From: Nymphaea colorata
Lineage: Eukaryota; Streptophyta; Magnoliopsida; Nymphaeales; Nymphaeaceae
NCBI RefSeq assembly: GCF_008831285.2
Contig: NC_045150.1
Span: 6,524,001 to 6,584,000, forward strand
Length of the DNA stretch: 60,000 nucleotides
Direction: 5' to 3'
Shown here: positions 22,506 to 34,950 of the stretch, piece after piece
Numbering within the stretch: the stretch's first letter is position 1
Layout of the letters: each line of letters begins with the position of its first letter
Translations under genes and position numbers: made by a program
Notes under the pieces: model-generated
Told to the model about the DNA's origin: nothing
Databases searched by the model: none
What the model saw: the letters and a program-made list of their open reading frames with translations, nothing else

Positions 22506-25500
22506 CTCTTCCCGTACTGAGTATTGATCGATACCCGGCCACGCGAAACCAGCCGCCCCAGCTCTCCTCCTCAGTCTCCGGTGGGTAGAGGCGCGTCAGG
22601 TTTCACGCCACCAACCAGTGCCTCCTCCCAAATTACTTCTGTAACGAGGCGTCGAACCGGGGACAATGGGTTTGTGCACGACCCTCGTGCACGAAGAACA
22701 GCAAACGGGGATCACCAGACCTCCACTCCGGAATAAAGAAATGGAGTAACCATTTTAAAAGCCTTTTATTGGCGAAGTTGGTTATATGGTCATTTTCGTG
22801 CCCCAATAGGTTAATGACTTAAAATACTTTTAGTTTACATTTTAGTTTAGAGGACTTTTTTTTGTGTAAAGACAAAAAAAATAAAGAAAGTAAAATTAAT
22901 AGAAGTTATTTTTTTAACAAATTATCAAAATGTCATTTTCTCCTTACCCTGCACATAGCGCACACATTGGGTGACTAAAAAGAGTATTTTATTTTATCGT
23001 TTGGTTTCATTAAGCCTACTTTTACTTTTAGTAACACTTTTCTTACATTTAAAGTTATTGGGTCACTAAAAAGAGTATTTTATTTTACCGTTTGGTTCCA
23101 TTAAGTCTATTTTTAGTGACGCTCTTCTTACATTTGAATTGTATAAACTATAAAGGTGTCAACAAAAAATTAAACTACATATAACCCTTGACTCAAAGGA
23201 AAACTGGACACCTAACGCTCCCCACTCCACTCATTCAAATTACTTGGAGTTTTTTTATTCTTCTATAGGGCTGTGAAAAGATGATAGACATCTCAAATGC
23301 ATGCATTTCTTTTAGCCAGGAATGTTGACTTTAGTCATATTTATGATTGGCCTGTGATGGCTTCATTGGTGGAGGTGGAGGTAGAAAAATTTTTGAAAGA
23401 ACAGTGATTCATAAGTTTTCATACCTGAAGAAATACTTACATGTATAACATAGTAAATATTAAACGATCTTAATGTAAAATAAAAATAAAAGAAGAAGCC
23501 AACATGGGCAATTGCCTACACTAACTTCGCCACTGGTTGGCTTCAGGAAGAGGTGGTCTTTCCCTGCGTTGGTGAACAAAAAGACAGAGTTCCAAAAAAA
23601 ACACCAAACGTCTACTTGTCTTCGTCAAGCACAATCATAGGACGCTACAAAAAAAGAATAATTTTCTTCATGTTGAAGAGACAAACAGAAAAAACGAAAT
23701 TACAAGTCGTTACAAAGTCATGAGGATGTAAGAAGCAGTGAGGAGACTTCTATGTCATCGTGCTTATGCTCAAAATCATGTAAATATATTTATAATGTGA
23801 TATTGTTATTGCATATTCAGAGCTTTATTTCGATGGTTGGACATTGAAACATATCAAACAAACATTTCTGCCTCTTTTGAGAAAGTCATTTGGTTATGTG
23901 AGATCACAAGATAATGCTACAACGACAGAAACGCCAACCATCTCGTGATTCAACTTAGATCGTGCGTTAAAACAAACTCATCCACCTGTTTTGGCCATTG
24001 AATCTAGAACCAATTTTCGAGTTAGATGCATATGACAATAATTGACAATAATATAATGTTACTGTTCTCCAACGGCCTCTAAATAGTACCTTTTAATCCA
24101 AACCTCACAACCACTCCCAATTCTATTCACTCGATCGTGCATTAGAACAAAACTGCCAAGCTTGGCCACTAAGTGCCTTTTCTCCAAGTCGCCTCCGCCT
24201 CATCTACATGCCTTGAATGCAGCTAGAATTTCCATGTTTCAAACTTACTTATCTTTCGACAATGTAGATTCAATTTGTGAGTGGCAATAAAGCAAGCAAT
24301 TTCTTGTCAAATGTTATATGTGCTACTTAATCACGTTACCTGTGGATTTGATTGATCTGGAAGTTGAAAATTTAAAATTGGTGCATCACTACTACTGAAT
24401 GCAAACATCTTCTCAAAAGTACAGACAGCAAAATCAAGTAAACATACTTTCAAGAACACAAACCCATTAAGGGCTTCGCTGACTTTATTTAACCTTCTCT
24501 CATCTCTTGGCCTGTTTAGAAACAAACTATGTAGCTTGTTCAATCATCAAAGCAAAATATCAAGTATTAGTTAGTGTGGTTGCTAAAGTTATCTCTCTTG
24601 TTCATTGGATTTGAAATAGAATTTGAGTGCTTTTAGCCATGACTTCTATACTCATGGGCTACCTACTTTACTACAAATCTTACTTTTCATAATTGCACCA
24701 AACATATTGAGATAGACACTCACATTGTTCTTAATCATATCTATCATAAATGCCCCATGGTCCAGTATGTGTCCCCTTTCAATCAATTAGCTAACATTAA
24801 GGAAGAAGGAAATAAAGATAGAAAGTGATAAAATTGCCTAGCTAGCTCCAAATTATGATAATGCGAAAACATCAAAAGGCAAGGAGATAGCTGCTGAATT
24901 GTAGAATTGGCAAACATGGTAAATCAAGAGGCTCAACTAAATACTGCAATTAAGGCTAAATTACGCAGTGTAAATATTACAAATGTATTCATCCTTTACA
25001 TAGAGGAATCTCTCAAGCTTTGGGGCAATCTCAATATGAGATTCATATCACCATAAATCTCAAATTGAGAATAGTGCACTTCATGTCTTTATAACAAGAG
25101 GATGAGCCTTGAATGCCAAGCATTACAAGAGCAATACTATAGCATAATTCATGCAACAAATGATAGGGCTGGCACTTGGTTGATCATCTTCAAATTTACT
25201 ATGGAAGTGATTAGTACTTAAAACACCAACCCTAACTTAGATTTCAATTCATGATGTTTAGCATATTTAGACATGGGTATGGTCCTGGATTCAAACATTT
25301 TTTAGTGTGTCTGGATGCCCAAAGATACTAGATATCATAGATGAGGCAGGCAGAACTTTGCTATTACGTAGCCCACAGCGCGTGGTTTATAAAACTAAGG
25401 ATCTTAGCTGACAAGTTGTATTTCATGATATTTTACATTATCGAAATGCCTGATGTGGGTGAATCTAAAAAAAAAAAAAAAGGAGAAACTTGAGACTTGA

Positions 25501-25950
25501 TCAGACCTCAGCAAGTCTCGTTATTTAATCAACTTTCATGTATAAACCTGACCCAAACGTTGGAGAAAACAGGAAAAGGCTGACAGATTTTAGTCTTTTG
25601 ATCCTTTCTCTGCTTGGTCAGCTCGTTGAAGGATGAGGTTGAATGTTGAAAAAGTAAATCTTCTCCTGTTCTCGCGGCAGCAAATTAGGGGCGGGCATGG
25701 TGAGAAATGAACAACAGGTAATGGCGAAGGAAAAAACCGACGGCGAGCCACCCCGGCATGGTACTGGCGATGCGAAAACAGCGGCATGGCGGTGGGAAAG
25801 CACGATGGAAATGGCTCCTCCGCTATGCATGAAAGGGAAAAAAAACAGTCATCCAAGACCAGGTCTCTCCTATCCACACTTGAAGAAATGACCGGTGTCT
25901 GCACATGGAGACTCAGGAACGGGTCTCCACAGCACGCACAGGCGGCAGCT
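22506..25950. other. Spacer between the divergent DUF167 and invertase genes
   Basis: About 3.4 kb with no recognised gene. The first 200 bp beside DUF167 exon 1 are GC-rich and probably hold its promoter and 5' UTR. A 91-bp tandem duplication lies at 22967-23147. The part at 25590-25950 is again GC-rich and leads into the invertase gene. An open frame at 24331-24543 (minus) has no recognisable motif. Confidence 0.5.
22967..23147 (+). repeat. Tandem duplication, 91-bp unit
   Basis: The segment starting 'ttgggt(g/c)actaaaaagagtatttta' at 22967 is repeated at 23058. Both copies share 'cgtttggtt(t/c)cattaag' and end in 'cttacattt'. Confidence 0.85.
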
Positions 25951-25954
25951 CATT

Positions 25955-25964
25955 CCTATAAGAA
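25955..25964 (+). promoter_or_regulatory. Candidate TATA box of the invertase gene
   Basis: CCTATAAGAA lies about 55-60 bp upstream of the start codon at 26016. This fits a short 5' leader. It is assigned by position and sequence only. Confidence 0.45.
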
Positions 25965-26015
25965 GCATCCCTTCCTTGGCCGGTTCTCCAATCGATTCTT
26001 GACAAATTTTCTCTC

Positions 26016-29000
26016 ATGGGGACTTCTCGAATCTGCTTCTTCTCCGTTCTGGCCTTCCTCATCTGCAGCAGTTTGTTACTCCATGGAGTTCAAGCATCCC
26101 ACCAGGTCTTCCGCGAGCTCATGTCCATATCACCAAAGTCTTCAGCAAACCAGCTTCACAGAACCGGTTACCACTTCCAGCCGCCGATGCATTGGATAAA
26201 TGGTGAAAATTTTACATGATCGTCTTTCATTGAACCGTTTCTGCTTATCATCTGGAAATATTTATTACAGATATTAACTCTCTCTTTTCTCATGCTCTAA
26301 ATCATGATTCTGGCATATATTTGGGTAAACAGATCCTAATGGTGAGCTCCCCATATCTTTTGAAGAGCTAATCTTCTTCATCTGAAACTTTCTCTTTTCC
26401 TTTTTACTTTCTGAATTAAACTGATTCTGAACTGTCTGAATTTGTCATAGGGCCTATGTATTACAAAGGACTCTACCATTTGTTCTACCAGTACAATCCA
26501 TATGGTTCCATATGGGGAAACATAATTTGGGCTCACTCGATATCAACAGACTTGATCAACTGGTTCCCTCTTGAGCCTGCAATCGTCCCCTCCGAACCAT
26601 TCGACATCTACGGCTGCTGGTCTGGTTCTGCCACCATCCTTCCAGGTGACAGACCAGCAATCCTGTACACAGGACTGAATTCATCGAACACCCAACTCCA
26701 AAACATTGCCTTCCCCAAGGACCCATATGACCCTTTCCTCAGAGAATGGGTGAAGCCTTCTTACAACCCTCTGATGGCCCCAACAGCCAGCAATGGCATC
26801 AACTCCAGCTCCTTCAGAGATCCCACCACTGCCTGGAGAGGCCCAGATGGTGTATGGAGAACCATTGTGGGAAGTAAAATTGATCGGAAAGGACTAGCAA
26901 TTCTATACAGAAGCAGTGACTTCATTAACTGGAAGCTGGCCGAAGAACCCTTGCATTACTCAGAGGGCTCGGGGATGTGGGAGTGCCCTGATTTCTACCC
27001 TGTCTCTGTCAATGGAACCGTGGGGCTGGACACCTCTGTTTTAGGCTCCAATGTCAAGCATGTTCTCAAGGTAAGTCTGGACGACAATAAGATCGATTAC
27101 TACACTGTTGGTACATACTTGCACGAACAAGATAAGTATGTACCGGATAACACATCAGCCGACGGCGCCACCGGACTCCGGTACGATTACGGGAAGTTTT
27201 ATGCGTCGAAGACATTTTACGACGACCGGAAGAACAGAAGGATCCTTTGGGGATGGATCAACGAGTCGGACAGTGCCAGGGAAGACGTTCAAAAGGGATG
27301 GGCTGGTGTGCAAGTGAGTGTACTGCCATCTTCATCTAAGGGAAGATTCATGTCATGGTTTGGCAGCTCCATGCTTTTCCTTTCCTGATCGTGAGTCATG
27401 TCTGCGTTTGTTTTCAGACAATCCCAAGGAAGATTTGGCTGGATGAAAGTGGAAGCAGGCTTGTTCAATGGCCGGTTGAGGAGTTGAACGACCTGCGGGG
27501 CAAGAGAGTTAAGCTTAATGCTAAACGTCTTGAGAGCGGGTCATCGGTTCAAGTTGGAGGTGTCCAAGCTTCCCAGGTAAGGGATTTCATGGAGAGCAGA
27601 TATGTGGGACCATGTGACAAATGACTAAATACTCACTGTTAGTTTTAATTGAAGAAAATGGTATGGATAAAAAATAATAATAATTGACAAATGACTAAAC
27701 TGCCTTTTGAATTTATATAACATATAATATAAAAAGACTAAAATGCCCTTGAGCACATTTTTTTTCATGTGATACCATAACACAGAAATCGGTCTTGATT
27801 TCATGTACTCTTTTAGGGTGGACACCATCATATAATTTTTGAGTCATCATAATATAACTTAGCCATTGGAACAAAATTTTTGATGGGCTGATGTGCGCCG
27901 TAGCTGACACACACATAGATATGCTACTATGTAACACAAAAACGATTTTATATTGATCCCAGATTTCAGATCTGATGCTATAAGAACATCTCAGATTCAT
28001 TCTTTTTAGATTCTGAATGCACTTTTATTCTCAAGCTTGTTGGTGACATAAGAACCATTGTTATTATGTACGAATATTATACAGTGATAATTTCTCAGGT
28101 ATAATATACCTAGAGAATATTTTGAAAAAATCTCGACAAATTTCTTAAAAATTTAAAACATTTAATAAATCTTGAAAATTATAAAAAATTAAAATTAATA
28201 AAAAAATACAAAAAATTGTGTATAATACCCTTTTTTCACGTTTTTTATTTTCTGGCATTTTTTTTTAGTAAAAGACGTGTCTAATTGCCATTTTATGCGA
28301 TTCACTTGTTTGTCAAATATTTAGCACATTTTTTCAATTAAGACGTGTTTTCTGTGAACTTGTAGCCAATTTTATCAAGAGGTGTTTTAATTAAGCCTTT
28401 GCTTTTGTTGGAAAGTCAGGAAAATTGGACTTCGTTCAGATCCATCGTATACCATATCGGACCTGATTGGGTATCTCCTGATCAGGTTTGGATGGTTTGG
28501 ATTGAGACTCAACTTGAAATTATAACACCAAAATCGGATTGCACAAGGATTCACTTTTTGATTAGATTACGTCCTTGCCAGATCTAGTAAATATGTCCCG
28601 GTCCGATTAAGATTCTGTTATTGATTACCAATCTGAATATGAAAAACCATGGATAGTTTCATGATGGTTCATTAAAAATTTTCCAATCACCAAATTCGAC
28701 CTGCGCACATGATTTTAGTACATCTTGGCAATAGAAATTGGCAAAACTTATGGAAATGAAATAAGAGATTGATCTTGCATGTTAGTTGCTATCTATGGAT
28801 GCATTTTCTATGATCCATTGCCCATTTTAGTTGGTTTCAAGCCTTAGAAAATTCAAAATTTGATTTACTAAAGAAGCAACAGTTCCTTATTCATGGATAG
28901 AAGAGCGCCCAAGTAATTTCGTAAGTCAACCTTGTTTAAAATGGTGCAAATAAAATAAAGCTCTGAAGGGTGTAGCATAACTGGTCGGGCTGATGGGCTG

Positions 29001-30010
29001 GTGAGAGTTTAATCGTCAAAGCTTAGGGATAAACGAAAAGTGCTCTCTTCCAGTAGCTTCCGTATTCATGGATAGAAGAGCACCCAAGTAATAGTTTCGT
29101 AAGTCAACCTTATTTAAAATGGTACAAATAAAACTTCGAAGGGTGTAGCATAATTGGTCGGGTGGTAGGCCGGTGAGAACGAAGTTGCCAATGCACCCTT
29201 TCGAACTATACATTGTGGCAGTGCAATACTCTAGTTGATGAGTGTGCCACGGACTTACCCAAATCTTAAAGCAACCCTAAACCCTGAGGACAAAAGAAAA
29301 GTGCTCTATTCAAGTAGCTTCTGCAAATTGAGCAAATAAAGTTTGGTTTTCCATTAAAATACAATTGTAAGTACATAGGTAGTCTAGACACCATTAGCTA
29401 TAAGTTGTAGTAGCTAGGGTGAAACTATGAGGGGTAAGTTGACCTTAATTCTATCTTCTTCATTTTCTTCAGGCAGATGTTGATGTGTCTTTCAAAGTTG
29501 AAGACTTGAGCAAGGTAGAGGTGCTGGCTGATCCGAACCTGCTTGCGAGCCCACAACTGATATGCAGCAAGATGGGTGCCTCGGTCAACGGTGAGGTTGG
29601 CCCCTTTGGCCTGTTGGTCTTGGCCTCCCAGGACTTGCAAGAGCAAACTGCAGTCTTCTTCCGCGTGTACAAGAGCGAAAGGAATAAGCTCCTTGTCGTT
29701 ATGTGCAGCGACCAAAGCAAGTAAGTTAATCGGCGTTTATACATAGTGCACACACATAAACATAATTCCATGCAAATTAGATTATCAAACCCCAAGTAAG
29801 CTCGTTGGCGGCTCTTATACATAATACATGCACACACACATATACATAACCATGCAAATTAGACCCCGCACTTATGAAGCGTGCATCACCACCATCATAA
29901 TGCACACACATATATACACGATACACGCACACAAATTAAATTATCGACCCCCTCACTTATGAAGTGTGCACCACTGCCATAGCGTGCTCTCTTTCACATA
30001 CACGTGCACG

Positions 30011-30065
<55 letters not shown>

Positions 30066-31821
30066 GGGCTCCAAACGTATTTTGGGCCATTTAACTAAAC
30101 AAAAATGAAAATTTTGGAGAGTTCATTTGGGCAATACTCGGGTAATTGTGTTATACCATCGAAGAATTTGTCGTTAAAAAAAAAGTTAATGAATTCTCAT
30201 TAGCTAGGGTTTATGTTGGGGCAACGATTTATGGTGGATTTAATGATTATTTATGTCTTTTTTTATCTATGATTTTCTAAATTTTAGTCATACGGTAAGT
30301 TTAGTGCTGTTGTGTACTGGACATAGTAAGATGGCCAAAATTTAAAAATTTGTTATTAACAGTTTATGGTGTAACAATGGTTTGCGGTGGCTTTACAAAC
30401 AGTCCATGGTTCTTTAACTACAAATATTTAAATTTTAATCATCCAACTACCATTGGGTTGCTCAAATAGTAGGATAAATGTGCCTTTAAATGTTTCAAGA
30501 GCTGTAGCATAACTTGGCAGCAAAATGGCGCAGGGAACCAAGACCTTGAATCCGATAGTCATTGTCACACTCCAGTGTGCTACTTCTAGGCTGCAATCAA
30601 TAATAAACATGACACCTGAGTTAAAGCGATGTACTGTGGTTCCATGTAGGTCCAAAACAAGTCGAAACTTTGGAAAAAAAAAGTATGACATAAAGGTTTT
30701 ATGTCAAAAATGGGTTTCCCTTAAATAAACACTTTTAAAAAACACTACTAAATCCTTTACATTGCCAAATTCCACAACATGGTCAAATGTTCCAATGTAA
30801 AGCAGGCAGTTATATTTCTGTGCAGAAGGAAGCCTAACGGCCCTAATCTTAAGTAGCTTAACATTAGATATGCACGTAAAAATGGCAGGTCGAGCCTTGA
30901 TACGGACGTGGACAAGACAACTTACGGAGGCTTCGTTGACGTCGACATATCTGATGGCACCATCTCCTTGCGGACTCTGGTATGTAAATACCTCCTTTAC
31001 GTTGCATTTGATAGTCTTAGATCTTAGATCCAAAGCTGCATAAAAAAGTATATTTTGGAAGATCCTTGTTTACACAAACAGAGGATGTGTAAACAAAGGA
31101 TTTCAGTAGCATGAATTTAAAATCCAAGCTACATGTTAAAAACTATAGATTTAAAGACTTAGATCACCCTGGACCTGAGACCTGAGGTAAAACATACACA
31201 ACCTTAACATATAATTTGCTTGTCATGTTGTGGAATACGGATTCTGTTCGGTTAATTTGGATCTGGATTTGTGATGTCCATTAGAAATTGAAATGAAATC
31301 TTGGATCCAATATTATTTTGCTCTCTCTTTGTTTTTCCTTCTTGGCAAACGCTGAATGTCCTTGATGGGCGTTTGCGCAATGGCTTGAGGTGGGGCTGGT
31401 AGGTCGTCAATCTATTTTGAGTGTCTGGGCTGCCAACCTCTTGCATTGCAAAATAGGGGTTACTGACAAATTGAAAAGTAGTGAGAACGACACCTCAAGA
31501 CATCAAAAGTAAACCATGTCTATTATTAATAGAGAGGACAAGGAATTGAGTAGAAGCTTTGGCTCTTTTTCGACCAATGGGTTCCTGCAGCTCTTATAGT
31601 TTTCATTCTCCTCATGTCTTTTTCTTGAGTGCCATGTACAGATCGATCACTCTATAGTGGAGAGCTTCGGTGGTGGCGGGAAGACGTGCATCACGGCCCG
31701 AGTTTACCCGAAGCTGGCAGTGGGAGACGATGCCAGGCTCCATGTCTTCAACAAAGGATCCTCTGCTGTCACAGTCTCCAAATTCAGAGCATGGTCCATG
31801 CGGAAGCCTTCCATTAACTGA
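26016..31821 (+). CDS. Acid invertase, cell-wall type (GH32 beta-fructofuranosidase)
   Basis: Seven exons join in phase to 578 residues: 26016-26202, 26335-26343, 26451-27313, 27418-27576, 29473-29720, 30889-30979 and 31642-31821 (TGA). Residues 1-27 form a signal peptide with a hydrophobic core. Exon 2 is 9 nt and completes the nucleophile motif WINDPNG (Asp63). FRDPTTAW (Asp189) and WECPDF (Glu243) supply the other catalytic residues. The proline in WECP is typical of apoplastic rather than vacuolar enzymes. SLDDNK (Asp276, Lys279) matches the D-x-x-K pair that separates invertases from fructan exohydrolases, by alignment from memory. The C-terminal beta-sandwich includes a [11 protein letters not shown] segment and [19 protein letters not shown]. 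The enzyme splits sucrose in the cell wall to feed sink tissue. No frameshift or missing key residue was seen. Substrate choice remains an inference. Confidence 0.95.
26335..26343 (+). other. 9-nt mini-exon of the invertase gene
   Basis: ATCCTAATG between AAACAG and GTGAGC. With the last G of exon 1 it reads Asp-Pro-Asn, the core of the catalytic NDPNG motif. Without it the reading frame is kept but the nucleophile is lost. Such a mini-exon is a known feature of plant acid invertase genes. Confidence 0.95.
28889..29335 (+). repeat. Tandem duplication (175-bp unit) in invertase intron 4
   Basis: 'tcatggatagaagagc(g/a)cccaa' occurs at 28891 and 29066. Each is followed by 'cgtaagtcaacctt(g/a)tttaaaatgg' and by 'gggtgtagcataa(c/t)tggtcggg'. 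A partial third copy (the 'gaaaagtgctct.ttc.agtagcttc' part) is at about 29290-29325. Confidence 0.8.
30006..30065 (+). repeat. (CA)n(TA)n(GA)n compound microsatellite
   Basis: Three dinucleotide runs follow each other in invertase intron 5. Several scattered 'acacacata' bits precede them from 29740 on. Confidence 0.9.
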
Positions 31822-32299
31822 CCTTCCAGGGAAAAGAGAGTTCATTCCTTCTTCTTTTCACGCTAGGCGAACAAAAAGACTGGCTCTCGAGGCTTCTCCA
31901 AAAGGGTCTTCTTCGTATCTTGGTTTTTTTTTATAAAGACGGCAACGACCTTTGCAGCAGAAGAATGTTAAAAATTTAATTAACCCATCAAGATGTTCAT
32001 CAAGCTCGCATTTCTTGTCAATTACCCTTGTATTGATACTGAGTATTCAATAAAAAACTATTTGAGAAGTGTTTGGAACCTACACCTCAACAATGTGATT
32101 GGAACTTGGAAAAAAACATATCTTCAAAACAAATCCTACTAAATTATATGATTGAAAAAAGACTGGTTGAGCAAGATGAGTATTTCATCTTACTATCCTG
32201 CTGTCCAGACGAGAGCCGAAGTTCCACTCAACCCTCGTCCCTATTTTAGGATGAGTATTTCATTCGGAAAACATTTGAAAGCCTCTAATACCATCAGGG

Positions 32300-32665
32300 A
32301 TGTTCAAACGAGTTGAAATAACTTGGTCTCGACTCGAACCTGCTTTGGTTAAATTCGACTCAAGTTCGAAGTCGAGTTCGAGTTACGAAATGAACTCAAC
32401 CAAATAAACAAGTTGAGATTGAGCTAAACAGGCTTAACGCGGTTAAAGTCGGTTCCGCTTGTGAAAAGGGAATATGTATACAAGGTTTCACCATATTATC
32501 ACAAAAGACTGTTCTAACGGGCTGGCATGTTGGCAGAAAGTGTGAGGTTCCGCATTAAAAAATTAGTTAACCGACCTTCTTGAGCTCGAACCAAGCCAAG
32601 CTTGAGCTAGATACCTTGAGCTCGAGCCGAGCTCAAATTGTGGCTTAAGGCACTCGAGCCAAATT
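32300..32665. repeat. 'ctcgag/gagctcg' motif-rich repeat
   Basis: Dense recurrence of 'gactcgaac', 'gagttcgag', 'gagctcgagccgagctc' and similar motifs at both ends of the segment, with plain sequence between. Similar motifs occur at 59535-59670. Such segments are common dispersed repeats (often hAT-type MITEs) in plants. Ends were not resolved. Confidence 0.5.
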
Positions 32666-33009
32666 TGAGAGGTAAAAACCGTTTAAAAACTCATATATAA
32701 TACTGAACTGCCATATATATCATACACAGGCGAGCTTATACGAGCCAAGGTAAAATATAAACTGTTCTGTTCGCACTTGTCTTGTTTATGAATATAAACC
32801 GTTATATGCTTGGAACATTAGCATAATAAGCTGATCATATGCAATCTTTAAATAAGCAAAACTAAGTTAACCAATAGCCCTTCTGCTTGTTACCAGCTCA
32901 ATTTAGCTATCGTGCAAGTAACGGCTGTTGAGTGTGGGGATCCTCATCTACATCCACTGCCCCCTTCCCCTTATGCCTTCACCCCCATGATTCATGGAGT
33001 TTGCTTTGG

Positions 33010-33125
33010 GGCCTATTACAATCCATACAAAGAGTGCACTAGGATGTAACACTGACCACTTCAAGATTTAAACACAAATCCCTTTAGGATGTAGACCAAT
33101 GTTGCCCCCCAACGCGCTACAACCC
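33010..33125 (-). repeat. SINE-like (tRNA-derived) fragment
   Basis: On the minus strand 'tgtagcgcgttgggggg' resembles a pol III A box, and 'gtgtttaaatcttga' about 40 bp later resembles a B box. Spacing and order fit a tRNA-derived SINE head. No tRNA cloverleaf can be folded convincingly, and the tail was not found. Confidence 0.4.
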
Positions 33126-33239
33126 TTTGGAGTAACATATACTTCATTTTATTTTGTTTATTTTAGATAAACAATCTGGGACCATAGGACAAAATGAAGC
33201 ATGGTATTGAACTCCTGACCTTTTTCAACTTACATTTCA

Positions 33240-33310
33240 GCTTGAAGCTATAGGTAGGTGGGTAGAGCTTTTGTCTGCCATTCACGTAATGGTTCTAAGC
33301 CCATCATTAA
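33240..33310 (+). repeat. tRNA-like or SINE-like fragment
   Basis: 'aggtgggtagagc' resembles the D-arm and A-box region of a tRNA. 'ggttctaagccc' 36 bp later resembles the T-arm and B box. 'gtctgccattcacg' lies between them as in many tRNAs. The acceptor ends do not pair visibly, so a SINE or tRNA pseudogene is more likely than a working tRNA. Confidence 0.35.
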
Positions 33311-34084
33311 TGGGATAAATATCCATCGAGAAAAGTGGTTCTGAAAAATCATAATACACAGTTCCAGAATCAGTTCCAACCATGCCCCTTTGTTGTTTCA
33401 GTTTTCTCCAAGTGCTCTCTTATAGCTTGGTGGTCATAGTTCATTTAAGCTCCAAAAAGAAAAGAAAGAAAAAAATCCGACAAGGATTATTGGTAGATAA
33501 GATGATAAAATATTGGATGTAAAATTAACTCTATTGCATCTCACCAGCCCACACCAGTAAAAGAAAAAAGCAGTCTGTGCCATTGCTAGCCTCCCTCTTC
33601 CTTTCTCTTTCTTATTTCTAAATGAATGCAACACCCAAGTTTAATCTGGAAACTAAAAATTACTTAAAAAAGGAGGCTAGTGACTTTTTGGTAGAAGCAA
33701 AGGCCTGTCCAATTGAAGATGTGGCATGCGCATCCTTTCCTACGAAAGTCCTATAGTTTTAAATGCAAGATACTTCTAATGCCAAAGAAATTTATTTGAA
33801 TATATATATATATATATATAGGTAGGTGTTAGAAGGATAAGACACAATGTCAAATCTTGATTTTTTTTTAAACGGCAGTTAAGAGAAAAACAAAGTGAAA
33901 AATATCCTAGGGCAATTTGTCATCTAGTATTAGTTCTCATATTTTCTCCTTGCACTAATTTGCAGAAAAAACAATAGTTAAGGTTGTTCTTTATCCATAT
34001 ACCATCTAAGTATCTAATACCTACTATTCTCTCTCTCTCTCTCTAGAGAGAGAGCCTAGTAAGGAGACCAAGCAAGAATGAAAC

Positions 34085-34150
34085 CTATGTCACATGGATG
34101 CGGGGTGTGGGTGCTTCAAGTTCCAAAAAAGAATGGGTGTGGGTGCGGCA

Positions 34151-34202
<52 letters not shown>

Positions 34203-34472
34203 GTTATATAAGTAATTTTATTTGTCTATATTTTTAAACTTTTTTTATCAAGGTTACCTTAATCTCATACAAAATTCAAAGTTCTATTAAATAAAATAGG
34301 GAGGAGAGAGAGAAGCGGGAAAGATAAGAAAAGGAAAAAATGTGAAAAAAACAAGAGAAAAGAAGAATGGATGCGATCAGCAGCACCTAATTCGGTTTGA
34401 CTGAGTTGGGTGTCCTGTCGGGCTGCACCGATGCAGGTGCACTACCACATTTGGCGCACCTGTGTGACTTAG
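34085..34472 (+). mobile_element. hAT-type MITE, family 'CTATGTCAC', copy A (388 bp)
   Basis: The termini are CTATGTCACATGGATGC and, inverted, CTAAGTCACACAGGTGC. Flanks are aatgaaac at 34077-34084 and catgaaac at 34473-34480, an 8-bp duplication with one mismatch. The interior has a (TA)n run (34154-34198) followed by a purine-rich block. It is homologous along its length to copy D at 53969-54362. Confidence 0.88.
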
Positions 34473-34716
34473 CATGAAACATACATGATCCTAGTCAAGA
34501 CACTACAGCTAGGAGCATTTCTTGCTTCGATACCATTACAACAGACATAAGTAACCTCTAAGGGTTGTTTCCTGAGAACTTTAGGGATTGCATTGCATTT
34601 TGCAGTGGAGATGAATTAGCGAACCAGCCACAGTGGGCTTGGGAAATTTCATAGCTCTCAAATTGGCTATCAACAATTACCACTATTTCCAGAAAATGTT
34701 GAAAGCTGATCGAAAG

Positions 34717-34950
34717 CTAGGTCACACACAGGTGCAAGTGTGGATGTGGGTGGGTGTGGCATTTTTCAAAAAACACTGGTGTGAGAACGGTGAGGATATA
34801 TTTATATGTATATATCAACATACAACAAAATTATAATTAACAATGTGCAAGCTATGATTCTATCAACGATTCAACAAAAAAGAAAGCAAATTGTTAGTGG
34901 TTGTACCCCAGCTGCATCGAAGCCGCACCAGCACTTGAGTTGATCCATTT
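34717..34950 (+). mobile_element. 'CTATGTCAC' MITE family, copy C, partial
   Basis: Starts CTAGGTCACACACAGGTGC followed by 'gtggatgtgggtgggtgtggcatttt'-type sequence. It shares its interior (gaggatatatttatat, then 'atca(a/t)(c/t)gattca', then 'gctgcatcgaa') with copy E at 51391. The right end is not recognisable, so this copy is truncated or diverged. Confidence 0.6.

Noticed and set aside
24331-24543. 70-codon minus frame between DUF167 and invertase
   Set aside because: No family motif and no splice partner. Not enough to call a gene.
27110-27130. Loss of the invertase-specific Asp in TYLHEQDK, suggesting a fructan exohydrolase
   Set aside because: Counting from the catalytic Glu, the Asp239/Lys242 pair falls on SLDDNK, where both residues are present. 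The TYL position is a different site.
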